From positions 1 through 33,941 of the forward strand of contig JAITFE010000019.1 in the NCBI GenBank assembly GCA_031281585.1: DNA of 33,941 nucleotides, read 5' to 3'. Below the pieces are notes generated by a model, which saw only the letters and a program-made list of their open reading frames with translations, was not told where the DNA came from and searched no databases. Origin of the DNA: Bifidobacteriaceae bacterium (GTDB lineage: Bacteria > Actinomycetota > Actinomycetes > Actinomycetales > WQXJ01). Both the position numbers and the translations under genes were made by a program. This document shows, one piece after another, positions 24,123 to 32,604 of this stretch. Numbering within the stretch: position 1 is the first letter of the stretch; each line of letters starts with the position of its first letter.

Positions 24123-25072
24123 ACGCCGACCTGGCGATGAGCACCGCCGAACAATTCCTCTTCTGGATCGTGGGCCCCATCGTGGTGATGGGCGCCTCCG
24201 CCCTGTTGTTCTCCAAGCGGGCGGTCCTGACCGCCTGCTCGGTCATGGTCACCATGGTGGGCCTGGCGTTCTTGTATGTGGGGCTGGGTTCGCCGTTCCT
24301 GGGCGTGGTCCAGGTGGTGGTTTACACCGGCGCCATCATGATGCTGTTCGTGTTCGTGCTGATGCTGGTGGGCGTGGACGTGTCGGATTCGTTCATCGAG
24401 ACGATCCGCGGCCAGCGCTGGCTGGGCGCCGTCTTCGGGCTGGGCCTGCTGGTGGTGCTCGCGGGCGCGGTCCTGCGCTCCACCTTCATCTCCCACGCGG
24501 GCGCGGACAGCCCGCGCGCCCTCGCCGAAGCCGGCAACGTGGGCGGCGTGGCGAACCTGCTGTTCTCCGATTTCGCGTTCACGTTGGAAATCACCGGCTG
24601 CCTGCTGATCGTGGCGGCCATGGGCGCGGTCATCTTGACCCACCGTGTCAAGCTGACCAAGCCGGTCACGCAGGCGGACATCATGACTATCAGGACCAAG
24701 CGCGGCCTGCGCCTGACGCCTCCGCCGGCGCCCGGCAACTACGCCCGCCACAACGCGGCGGACGTGCCCGCCATTGACGCGGAGGGGAAGGTCATCGAGG
24801 ACTCGGTGCCCTCCTCGCTCAGGATGCGCGGCCAGGTGCACACCCTTCGGGGCTTGGCCCAAGACTTGTTGGAGGACCAAACCCCGCCGGTTCGCCGCCC
24901 CGACGCGGCGGAGTTGGCGCCGGGGGACCGACGGTTGCCCGATGCCGTGGCCGCCGAACCAGCCACCAGTTCAGACGCCGGTTCGGACGCCAAACCGGAT
25001 GCCAAACCGGACGCCCAGGCGGGGGCCCCGCCGGGCGCGGGGCCGGGCGGCGAGGCGGAGGTGAAGCCATGA
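24119..25072 (+). CDS. nuoJ: NADH-quinone oxidoreductase subunit J
   Basis: A 317-residue membrane subunit with five hydrophobic segments in the first 180 residues, including [21 protein letters not shown], the pi-bulge helix region. About 130 residues of hydrophilic C-terminal tail follow; its end has a short 12-bp-based repeat giving [11 protein letters not shown] (about 24985-25020). Long tails are common in actinobacterial NuoJ. It overlaps nuoI and nuoK by ATGA. Confidence 0.97.
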   Translation: MNADLAMSTAEQFLFWIVGPIVVMGASALLFSKRAVLTACSVMVTMVGLAFLYVGLGSPFLGVVQVVVYTGAIMMLFVFVLMLVGVDVSDSFIETIRGQRWLGAVFGLGLLVVLAGAVLRSTFISHAGADSPRALAEAGNVGGVANLLFSDFAFTLEITGCLLIVAAMGAVILTHRVKLTKPVTQADIMTIRTKRGLRLTPPPAPGNYARHNAADVPAIDAEGKVIEDSVPSSLRMRGQVHTLRGLAQDLLEDQTPPVRRPDAAELAPGDRRLPDAVAAEPATSSDAGSDAKPDAKPDAQAGAPPGAGPGGEAEVKP

Positions 25073-25368
25073 GCGTTTCGGCCTATCTGATCTTGGCCTC
25101 GGTCCTGTTCGTGATCGGGGCGGTCACCGTCCTGGTGCGGCGCAACTCGATTGTCGTGTTCATGGGAATCGAGTTGATGCTGAACGCGGCGAACCTGACC
25201 TTCCTGGCCTTTTCCCGCATGTGGGGCGATTTCGACGGCCAGTTGGCGGCCTTCTTCGTCATGGTGGTCGCCGCCGCGGAGGTGGTGGTGGGCTTGGCCA
25301 TCATCGTGTCCCTGTTCCGCACCCGGCGCACAGTCAGCGTCGACGACGAGAATCTGTTGAGGCACTGA
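25069..25368 (+). CDS. nuoK: NADH-quinone oxidoreductase subunit K
   Basis: A 99-residue, three-helix membrane subunit. It carries the conserved Glu pattern for proton transfer ([18 protein letters not shown] and [15 protein letters not shown]). Length is exactly as usual. It overlaps nuoJ and is followed by nuoL after three bases. Confidence 0.98.
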   Translation: MSVSAYLILASVLFVIGAVTVLVRRNSIVVFMGIELMLNAANLTFLAFSRMWGDFDGQLAAFFVMVVAAAEVVVGLAIIVSLFRTRRTVSVDDENLLRH

Positions 25369-25371
25369 CCA

Positions 25372-27321
25372 ATGATCGACAACCTAGTTTTGACGGCGGC
25401 GTCCGCCGCGCCTGACCTTGGGGCTTCGACGGCGGCCCGGTGGAGTTGGCTGGTCATAGCCATACCGCTGCTCGGCGCGGGCTTCTTGCTGCTGGTGGGG
25501 CGAGCGGGCGACAAGTGGGGGCACCTGCTGGGCGTGATGGCATCGGCGGCGGCTTTCGGTGTGGCCGCCTGGGCGTTCTTCGACCTGCTGTCGCGGCCGG
25601 TGGAGACCCGCGTCCAGGACTTCGACTTGTTCGAATGGATCTCCGGCCCCTTCGGCCTGGACGTGGGGTTGCGGGTGGACCAATTGTCGCTGGCGTTTGT
25701 GCTGCTGGTGACGTTTGTGGGCACCCTGATCCACATCTATTCGATCGCGTACATGTCCCATGACAAGGACCGGCGGCGCTTCTTCGCCTACTTGAACCTG
25801 TTCGTGGCGGCCATGCTGCTGCTGGTGCTGGCCAACTCCTACCTGGTGTTGTTCATCGGCTGGGAGGGGGTCGGATTGGCCTCCTACCTGCTGATCGGGT
25901 TCTGGAACCAGCGCGAGGAGTACGCGGTGGCGGCCAAGAAGGCGTTCATCGCCAACCGGGTCGGGGACGTGGGGATGATCGTCGCGATGATGATCATGTA
26001 CGCGGAGTTCGGCTCGCTGAGGTTTGACGCCGTCTTCGCTCAGGCCGAGGCCGTGCCCGCCTCCACGCTGACCTTGATCGGCCTGGCGCTGCTCCTGGCG
26101 GCCTGCGGCAAGTCGGCGCAGTTCCCGCTCCAATCCTGGCTGGGGGACGCCATGGCGGGCCCCACCCCGGTCTCCGCGCTGATCCACGCCGCGACCATGG
26201 TGACCGCCGGCGTCTACCTGGTGGTCCGGTCCGGCCCGATCTTTGAGCACACGCCCGGCGCGCGCCTGGCGGTGCTGATAGTGGGCGCCATCACCTTGCT
26301 GTACGGCGCGATTGTGGGCTGCGCCAAGGACGACATGAAGAAGGCCCTGGCCGCCTCCACCATGTCGCAGATCGGCTACATGATGCTGGCGGCGGGCCTT
26401 GGCCCGGTGGGCGCGGTCTTCGCGATCATGCACCTGCTCACGCACGGCTTCTTCAAGGCCGGGCTGTTCCTGGGCGCGGGCTCGGTGATGCACGCCATGC
26501 GGGACCAGGTCGACATGCGCCGGTTCGGGGCGCTCGACAAGTTCATGAAGGTGACTTGGCTGACGTTCATGATGGGCTGGCTGGCCATTTTGGGGGTGCC
26601 CCCGTTCGCGGGCTTCTTCTCCAAGGACAAGATCATCGAGCAGGCTTTCGTGGCCCCGGAGGGGCAGGTCTGGCAGGGCTGGGTCTTCGGCCTGGTCGCG
26701 CTGTTCGGCGCCGGCATCACCGCCTTCTACATGTCCAGGCTGTTCTTCATGGTGTTCTACGGCAAGGCCCGCTGGACGGACGACCAGCACCCGCATGAGA
26801 GCCCCCGCCTGATGACGGTGCCCATGATCGTCCTGGCGCTGGGCTCGGTCTTCCTCGGCCTGATCTTGACGCTGGTCAAGTTCGACGAGTACCTGGCGCC
26901 CGCGCTGGTCCCCGGCCACCACGGCGAGCCGGTCGTCAACGCCTATGTGATCATGGGCGCGACCTTGGCGTTGGTGGTGGTGGGCGCCTGGATCGCCTGG
27001 GTCAGGTTCGGCTCGGCGAAGGCGAACATCCCGGTCCTGCCGCCGGCGGCGGACGGGCTGGTCCGGGCCGCGCGGGCGGACCTGTACCAGGACACCGTCA
27101 ACCACGCCCTGTTCGTCCGCCCCGGCCAGGCGTTGGTCCGCGTGGCCGTCAAAGCCGACGATGACGTGGTGGACGGCGGCGTGCGCGGCTTGGCCTGGCT
27201 GCTCCAAGGCGTGGGCGGCTTGGTCGCCCGGCTCCAAAACGGATTCGCGCGTTCCTACGCGGCGACCATGCTGGCGGGCGTGATCCTTCTGGCCGCAATT
27301 GTCCTGGCCGGCCGGATGTGA
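25372..27321 (+). CDS. nuoL: NADH-quinone oxidoreductase subunit L (antiporter-like)
   Basis: A 649-residue distal membrane subunit pumping protons. Key antiporter segments are WEGVGLASYLLIGFW (Glu in helix 5), GKSAQFPLQSWLGDAMAGPT (Lys in helix 7) and LIHAATMVTAGVYL, with the long lateral helix region near the C terminus. It starts three bases after nuoK with a modest TGAGG site and ends 13 bases before nuoM. Confidence 0.98.
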   Translation: MIDNLVLTAASAAPDLGASTAARWSWLVIAIPLLGAGFLLLVGRAGDKWGHLLGVMASAAAFGVAAWAFFDLLSRPVETRVQDFDLFEWISGPFGLDVGLRVDQLSLAFVLLVTFVGTLIHIYSIAYMSHDKDRRRFFAYLNLFVAAMLLLVLANSYLVLFIGWEGVGLASYLLIGFWNQREEYAVAAKKAFIANRVGDVGMIVAMMIMYAEFGSLRFDAVFAQAEAVPASTLTLIGLALLLAACGKSAQFPLQSWLGDAMAGPTPVSALIHAATMVTAGVYLVVRSGPIFEHTPGARLAVLIVGAITLLYGAIVGCAKDDMKKALAASTMSQIGYMMLAAGLGPVGAVFAIMHLLTHGFFKAGLFLGAGSVMHAMRDQVDMRRFGALDKFMKVTWLTFMMGWLAILGVPPFAGFFSKDKIIEQAFVAPEGQVWQGWVFGLVALFGAGITAFYMSRLFFMVFYGKARWTDDQHPHESPRLMTVPMIVLALGSVFLGLILTLVKFDEYLAPALVPGHHGEPVVNAYVIMGATLALVVVGAWIAWVRFGSAKANIPVLPPAADGLVRAARADLYQDTVNHALFVRPGQALVRVAVKADDDVVDGGVRGLAWLLQGVGGLVARLQNGFARSYAATMLAGVILLAAIVLAGRM

Positions 27322-27334
27322 GGAGTAAAGAGGA

Positions 27335-28897
27335 ATGACCATGCAGAATTTCCCCTGGCTCACGGTGTTGATCGCCGCGCCCAGCGTTGGCGCGCTGATC
27401 GTCTGGCTGGGCGGCGGCGCGATCCGGCGCTACGCCCGCCACATCGCCTTCGTCTGGTCTTTGCTGATCGCGGCGGCCGCGTTTGTGATGGCCACCGAGT
27501 TCGAGAGTTGGAACGGCGACATCCAGTTCGCGCAGCGGGTCGAGTGGATCCCCTCGTTCGGCGTCTCCTACGCGGTGGGCGTCAACGGTGTTGGCCTGCT
27601 GCTGATCCTGCTGTCCGCGCTGCTGGTGCCGATTGTGCTGCTGGCGGCCTGGCGGGAGCAGTCCTCCCCGGCCAAACAGGCTCATTACGCGGCGCTGGTG
27701 CTCTTCCTGGAGACGTTCATGATCGCGGTGTTCGCCGCCCGGGACGTGTTCTTCTTCTACCTCCTGTTCGAGGCGATGCTGATCCCGGTCTACTTCCTGA
27801 TCGGCTCGTTCGGCGGCCCGAACGCCAAGAAGGCGGCTTTGAAGTTCCTGCTCTATTCGCTGGCGGGCGGCCTGATCATGCTGGCGGGCGTGATCGCGGT
27901 GTGGACCCAGGGCCCGGGCGGCCCGGAGGGCTTCATGATCGACTCGCTGGTCGGCGCGGATTGGGGCTCTGCCCAGGCCGAGCGCTTGATCTTCCTGTCC
28001 TTCTTCGTGGCTTTTGCGGTCAAGGCGCCCATGTTCCCGGTGCACACCTGGCTGCCGGACGCCGCCCAGGCCGCCAAGCCCGGAACCTCCGTTCTGCTGG
28101 TGGGGGTCTTGGACAAGGTCGGCACGTTTGGGATGGTGGCGCTCTGCCTGCCCATGTTCCCGGAGGCGTCCCGGTGGGCCGCCCCCGTGATTGTGGTCCT
28201 GGCCGTGGTCTCGATCTTCTGGGGCGCGTTCCTGGCCTTGGGCCAGAAGGACATCCTGCGGATGATCGCGTACACCTCCGTCTCCCACTTCGGCTTCATT
28301 GTGCTGGGCATCTTCGCGTTCACGGAGACGGCCGAATTCGGGTCGGCCTTCTACATGTTCAACCACGGCCTTTCGACCGGGGCCTTGTTCCTGCTGGCGG
28401 GCTTCTTGATCGCCCGGCGCGGCACGCAGGACATGACGTTGATGGGGCCGGGTTTGCAGCGCACCACGCCGCTGTTGGGCGGCACTTTCCTGGTGGTGGG
28501 CCTGTCCGCGCTGGCGTTGCCCGGCCTGTCGCCCTTCGTTTCCGAGTTCATGGTGCTGATCGGCACCTATGAGCGCCTCCCCGTGGCGGCGGTGATCTCG
28601 GCTTTGGGCGTCATCATGGCGGCCCTGTACATCTTGATCGCCTATCAGAAGATCTTCACCGGCCCGGTCCGCGAGGACCTGGCCGGGACCCGCGACCTGG
28701 GCGCGCGCGAACTGTGGGTGGTCGGGCCGCTGATCTTCCTGATGCTGCTGCTCGGCTTCTGCCCCCGGCCCGCCACGGACTTGTTGGAGTGGCCGGCGGC
28801 CCAAGTGGTCCAACAGGTCCACGAGGTCCAAGTCGCCGACCAGGCGGCTGACGAAGATGACTTAGTGGGCGTCGAAGAGGAAGGAGACCAGCCATGA
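27335..28897 (+). CDS. nuoM: NADH-quinone oxidoreductase subunit M (antiporter-like)
   Basis: A 520-residue proton-pumping membrane subunit. It has FFFYLLFEAMLIPVYFLIG (Glu), VKAPMFPVHTWLPDAA (Lys) and ILRMIAYTSVSHFGF. Two ATGs, 27335 and 27341, follow a GAGGAGTAAAGAGGA region; either could be used. The C terminus is an acidic tail (ADEDDLVGVEEEGDQ). It has an ATGA overlap with nuoN. Confidence 0.97.
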   Translation: MTMQNFPWLTVLIAAPSVGALIVWLGGGAIRRYARHIAFVWSLLIAAAAFVMATEFESWNGDIQFAQRVEWIPSFGVSYAVGVNGVGLLLILLSALLVPIVLLAAWREQSSPAKQAHYAALVLFLETFMIAVFAARDVFFFYLLFEAMLIPVYFLIGSFGGPNAKKAALKFLLYSLAGGLIMLAGVIAVWTQGPGGPEGFMIDSLVGADWGSAQAERLIFLSFFVAFAVKAPMFPVHTWLPDAAQAAKPGTSVLLVGVLDKVGTFGMVALCLPMFPEASRWAAPVIVVLAVVSIFWGAFLALGQKDILRMIAYTSVSHFGFIVLGIFAFTETAEFGSAFYMFNHGLSTGALFLLAGFLIARRGTQDMTLMGPGLQRTTPLLGGTFLVVGLSALALPGLSPFVSEFMVLIGTYERLPVAAVISALGVIMAALYILIAYQKIFTGPVREDLAGTRDLGARELWVVGPLIFLMLLLGFCPRPATDLLEWPAAQVVQQVHEVQVADQAADEDDLVGVEEEGDQP

Positions 28898-30516
28898 GCC
28901 CCACCTCCCCGACTCCGGAGATTCTCATCGACTGGACAACTCTCAGCCCGGTGCTGATCGTCTTGGGCGCGGCGGTCCTGTCAACTTTGATTGAGGCGGT
29001 CGGCGCCCGCAAGGCCCGTTCGGGCGTGGCGGAGCAGCCCGCCTACCTGCGCGTGGTCCAGGCCGGCGTGGCCCTGCTGGCGGTGGCCGCCGCGGGCCTG
29101 ATGGCGTTGCGCCTGGCGCTCGAATCCGAATCCTCCATTGGCGAGAACGGCGACGGCGCCGTCCTGGTCGACCCGATGACGCTCTACCTCCAGTTGGCGA
29201 TCGCCACCTGCGCGCTGATCGGCTTGCTGGTGATCGCCGACCGCACCGTCCAGGGCGAGGACGCGTTCGCGCCGCAGGCGGCGGCGGTCCCCGGCTCGGA
29301 ATATGAGGCGAAGGCGCGCGGACGCGGCATGACCCAAACCGACGTCTTCCCGCTGGTGCTGTTCGCCACCGGCGGCATGATGCTGTTCCCGGCGGCGGCG
29401 GACTTGATCACCATGTTCGTGGCTCTCGAAGTGCTGTCGCTGCCGCTCTATTTGCTGGCGGGCTTGGCACGGCATCGGCGGCTGTTGTCGCAGGAGGCGT
29501 CCCTGAAGTACTTCCTGCTGGGAGCCTTCGGCTCGGCTTTCTTCCTGTTCGGCGCGGCCTGGGTGTACGGGGCGACGGGGGCGCTGAAGCTGACCGAGAT
29601 CGGGGCGGCCATGGCCGTACCGACCGGGCTGGACCCGTTGCTGGTGGTCGGCCTGGTGCTGATCCTGGTCGGCCTGCTGTTCAAGGTCGGGGCGGTGCCG
29701 TTCCACTCTTGGACGCCGGACGTGTACCAGGGCGCGCCCACGCCGATCACCGGCTTCATGGCGGCCTGCACCAAGATCGCGGCGTTCGGGGCGCTACTGC
29801 GGGTGCTGTACGCGGTCGCGCCCGCGCTGACCTGGGACTTGAAACCGGTCTTGTGGACGGTGGCGATCCTGACCATGGTGGTGGGCACCGTGGTCGGCCT
29901 GGTCCAAAAGGACGTCAAGCGGATGTTGGCGTATTCGGCGATCGCCCATGCGGGCTTCATCCTGGTGGGCGTGGTGGCCTGGACCTCCGAGGGCCTGTCC
30001 GGCTCGCTGTTCTACCTGTTCACCTACGGGGTGGCCACGGTGGGCGGCTTCGGCGTGATCGCCTTGGTGCGGGAGGTGGACCCGGAGGGCCACATGCGCG
30101 GCGAGGCGACCGGCCTGGACCAATGGCGGGGCTTGGGCAAACGCTCGCCGGTGCTGGCCGGGGCTTTCGCGCTCTTCCTGCTGTCCTTCGCGGGCATCCC
30201 GCTGACCTCGGGGTTCGTGGGCAAGTTCGCGGTCTTCGCGGCCGCGTTCGGGGCGGGCGCCTCCGCCTTGGCGATCATCGGCCTGGCCTGCTCCGCGGCG
30301 GCGGCGTTCTTCTACGCCCGCGTGATCGTGGCGATGTTCTTCGAGTCGCCGCCGGATGACGGCGCCTTGGCGGTCAGCGGCGTGGGGATCGGGGTGCGGA
30401 CCCTGGGACTCACCCAACTAGCGGTGGCCGTGTCGCTGGCGTTCACGCTGGCGCTGGGCGTGGTGCCGGGCTGGTTCTTGAACTTCACCCGAGGCCTGGC
30501 CCAACTGCTCTCCTAA
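28894..30516 (+). CDS. nuoN: NADH-quinone oxidoreductase subunit N (antiporter-like)
   Basis: A 540-residue proton-pumping membrane subunit, the last of the operon. It shows MFVALEVLSLPLYLLAGLAR (Glu), LLFKVGAVPFHSWTPDVYQG (Lys) and VKRMLAYSAIAHAGFILVGV. It ends with TAA at 30514-30516. No clean intrinsic terminator follows; the first structure is a small CGGCG-TT-CGCCG hairpin at 30551-30562 inside the repeat locus, with a T run ten or so bases later. Confidence 0.98.
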   Translation: MSPTSPTPEILIDWTTLSPVLIVLGAAVLSTLIEAVGARKARSGVAEQPAYLRVVQAGVALLAVAAAGLMALRLALESESSIGENGDGAVLVDPMTLYLQLAIATCALIGLLVIADRTVQGEDAFAPQAAAVPGSEYEAKARGRGMTQTDVFPLVLFATGGMMLFPAAADLITMFVALEVLSLPLYLLAGLARHRRLLSQEASLKYFLLGAFGSAFFLFGAAWVYGATGALKLTEIGAAMAVPTGLDPLLVVGLVLILVGLLFKVGAVPFHSWTPDVYQGAPTPITGFMAACTKIAAFGALLRVLYAVAPALTWDLKPVLWTVAILTMVVGTVVGLVQKDVKRMLAYSAIAHAGFILVGVVAWTSEGLSGSLFYLFTYGVATVGGFGVIALVREVDPEGHMRGEATGLDQWRGLGKRSPVLAGAFALFLLSFAGIPLTSGFVGKFAVFAAAFGAGASALAIIGLACSAAAAFFYARVIVAMFFESPPDDGALAVSGVGIGVRTLGLTQLAVAVSLAFTLALGVVPGWFLNFTRGLAQLLS

Positions 30517-30538
30517 GGCGCCTGATCGGGACTCACAA

Positions 30539-31099
30539 CCAGACGAACCCCGGCGTTCGCCGCGCAGTGTGGTTTTTCCATCCGGCCGGCCCCGCACAAT
30601 GCGGGTTCGCATCCGGCCGGCCCCGCCGAACGCCTGCCGAACGCCCGAATGTAGGATTCTGTCTGGCGTGCGGCGCACGCGGCCAGATGGAATCCCACAC
30701 TCGGCGGGTTCTACCAACTGAATTCCTACACTCGACGGTTCTACCAGACAAAGTCCCACACTCGGCGGGTTCGACCAGATGAATTCTTACACTCGACGGC
30801 GAATGTAGGATTTTATCTGGCTTGCGGCCGCGAATGTAGGATTCTGTCTGGCTTGCGGTCGCGAATGTAGAATTCCATCTGGTGCGGGCCCGCGAATGTA
30901 TGATTCTGTCTTCCCGCCGACACGGGCCGCGTTCCTGACCAGGTAGGACGCAAACCAGCGCAAGATGAAATCCTACGCTCGGCGCTGGCGGCCAGATAAG
31001 ATCCCACACTCGACGGGTTCTACCAGATATAGTCCTACACTCGATGGCGAATGTAGGATTCTATCTTGCCCAACTATTCGAATGTAGGATTCACTCTGG
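30539..31099. repeat. Repeat locus B: inverted blocks of 31-bp units
   Basis: F units (CGAATGTAGGATTCTGTCTGG and variants) start at 30646, 30800, 30831, 30862, 30893, 31048 and 31079, with two divergent ones before 30625. R units (reverse complement, CCAGATGnAATCCCACACTCG type) start at 30683, 30714, 30744, 30775, 30961, 30992 and 31023, with a divergent one at 30539. Spacing within blocks is 31 bp, once 30. The R-to-F junctions (30775-30820, 31023-31068) form long imperfect hairpins with 4-base loops (ACGG, ATGG). The order R4-F4-core-R3-F2 parallels locus A, and both share AATCCnnCACTCGGCGG. The block lies between nuoN and the polyprenyl synthase and contains no credible gene. Confidence 0.88.
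30914..30960. repeat. Core of repeat locus B
   Basis: A non-periodic segment between the F and R blocks with a CCCG...CGGG hairpin, TGACCAG (30936-30942) and GCAAACC (30950-30956), seven bases apart as in locus A (2766-2786). Confidence 0.75.
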
Positions 31100-31437
31100 C
31101 CAAACGGCCTAGGGTAGGGCCCTGTCTTTGAGAGGGATTTCAGTATCCCCTAGCCACGAGCGCCGACGCCGTCGACTGCGAGCTGACACTCTACGATCGG
31201 GACTCGGACCCAGACGGAATCCACCTTTCGCGGTCGAGTGTCGCTCTGCCATGCCCCTCTTTGGTCTTGTCTGCCTATCCCGCGTCGGCCAACTCTGGAT
31301 CCCGAGCTTCGAGCGTCCCAAGGTCCGCCTCGGCTTCCGCCGACCACTTGACGGCGGTTGAGGGCTCCTCACCCCGCCGCTCGGGCGGCTTGGGGGCCGC
31401 TCTCATCAGGGCATGAGGCCCCAGCCGGCCGCTGACA
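31100..31437. other. Gene-free stretch before the polyprenyl synthase
   Basis: I find no gene here. It has a small hairpin (GGGAT 31134-31138 with ATCCC 31145-31149) and one isolated degenerate R unit (CCAGACGGAATCC from 31210). The remainder shows no structure I recognise. Confidence 0.5.
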
Positions 31438-31443
31438 TAAGAT
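31438..31443 (+). promoter_or_regulatory. Candidate -10 of the polyprenyl synthase, leaderless arrangement
   Basis: TAAGAT lies eight bases before the ATG at 31452 and no ribosome site is present, so transcription probably begins at the start codon. Confidence 0.5.
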
Positions 31444-31451
31444 AGAGCGTT

Positions 31452-32474
31452 ATGGCATCCTCCCGGCCCGCTGTCGCCTTGGGCGATCCGTCGTTGGACG
31501 CAGCAATCGGCGCTGGGATGGACCGGGTGGAGGCGAAGCTGGCCTTGACGGTCGACTCGCCGGACCAGTTGGTGGCGGACGCCTCTGCGCATCTGCTCCG
31601 GTCTGGCGGGAAGCGACTGCGGCCGCTGCTTGTCCTTCTGGCTTCGAGCCTGGGTCGCGGCATTGACGACCAGGTGGTGGACGCGGCCGTGGTGGTGGAG
31701 CTCACCCACCTCGCGTCGCTGTACCACGACGACGTGATGGACGCCGCCCCTCTGCGGCGCGGCGCGCCCTCCGCGCATGAAGCCTTCGGACCCTCGGTCG
31801 CCATCCTGACAGGCGACCTCCTGTTCGCCAAGGCGTCGCAGATCGTGGCGGGCCTGGGACCGGAAATGGTCCGGCTGCAGGCGGAGACGTTCGAGCGGCT
31901 GTGCCTGGGCCAAATCCATGAGACGGTGGGCCCGCGCGGGGAGGACGACCCGGTGGCGTTCCACCTCCAGGTGTTGGCGGACAAGACGGGCGCCCTGATC
32001 GCCACTTCCGCCCGCTTCGGGGCGTTGCTGGGCGGCTGCCCGCCCGCAATCGTGGAGGCGCTGGTCGGCTACGGGGAGGCGGTCGGGGTGGCCTTCCAGT
32101 TGGCGGACGACATCATTGACTTGACCTCCCCGGCCGAGGTGACGGGCAAGACCCCGGGCACCGACTTGCGCGAGGGCGTGCCGACCATGCCGCAGTTGCT
32201 GGTCCAGGCGGCGGCCCGCCGCGACTTGGCGGACGGCGTGGCGGGCAGCCCGGACGTGGCTTTGGCCAACGCGATCGAGGGCGACCTGTCCGGCGATGCC
32301 GCGCTGGCGGCGGTGGTGGACCAACTGCGGGCCAACCCGGCCCTTGAGGAATCCCGCCGCATAGCCACAACGTGGGCGAACCGCGCGGTCGCGGAACTGG
32401 CTCCGCTCCCGAAGGGCCCGGTCCGCCGCGCCCTGACGGACATAGCGGACCTCTTCGTAAGCCGCCTCTCCTAA
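31452..32474 (+). CDS. Polyprenyl diphosphate synthase (trans-type)
   Basis: A 340-residue all-helical prenyltransferase that elongates allylic diphosphates with isopentenyl diphosphate. The two Asp-rich motifs are DDVMD (93-97) and DDIID (219-223), and GGKRLRPLL (52-60) binds diphosphate. The residues four and five before the first motif are Ser and Ala rather than bulky aromatics, consistent with a long-chain product. With men genes and a MenJ-like reductase nearby, it most likely makes the menaquinone side chain, like the M. tuberculosis grcC1 gene beside menJ; the chain length cannot be read from sequence. It is convergent with the Fic gene. Confidence 0.94.
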   Translation: MASSRPAVALGDPSLDAAIGAGMDRVEAKLALTVDSPDQLVADASAHLLRSGGKRLRPLLVLLASSLGRGIDDQVVDAAVVVELTHLASLYHDDVMDAAPLRRGAPSAHEAFGPSVAILTGDLLFAKASQIVAGLGPEMVRLQAETFERLCLGQIHETVGPRGEDDPVAFHLQVLADKTGALIATSARFGALLGGCPPAIVEALVGYGEAVGVAFQLADDIIDLTSPAEVTGKTPGTDLREGVPTMPQLLVQAAARRDLADGVAGSPDVALANAIEGDLSGDAALAAVVDQLRANPALEESRRIATTWANRAVAELAPLPKGPVRRALTDIADLFVSRLS

Positions 32475-32506
32475 CCCGGGAACCCGGGAACCCGGGAACC
32501 CGGGGA
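32475..32506. repeat. 8-bp tandem repeat CCCGGGAA
   Basis: CCCGGGAA occurs three times in a row directly after the polyprenyl synthase stop, followed by CCCGGGG. Every unit is centred on the palindrome CCCGGG, so many alternative hairpins are possible. Copy number probably varies by slippage. Confidence 0.85.
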
Positions 32507-32540
32507 CACGGGAAGGCGGGGACGGTCCTTCCGCCCACAC

Positions 32541-32558
32541 GGCGGGGACACGCCCGCC
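32541..32558. terminator. GC hairpin between convergent genes
   Basis: GGCGGG (32541-32546) pairs with CCCGCC (32553-32558) around a 6-base loop, between the polyprenyl synthase and the Fic gene. No T tract follows on either strand, so termination is only a guess from position. A GGGGACGGT word just upstream resembles the dyad at 10683. Confidence 0.35.
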
Positions 32559-32604
32559 CGATGCCGTCCGCCGTCCGCGCCGCGTCAAGTCGCGCCGGCG
32601 TTGT

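Noticed and set aside
30646-31099. CRISPR array
   Set aside because: The 31-bp spacing invites it, but the units are degenerate, occur in both orientations, leave only 6-10 bases between them with no unique spacers, and no cas gene is present.
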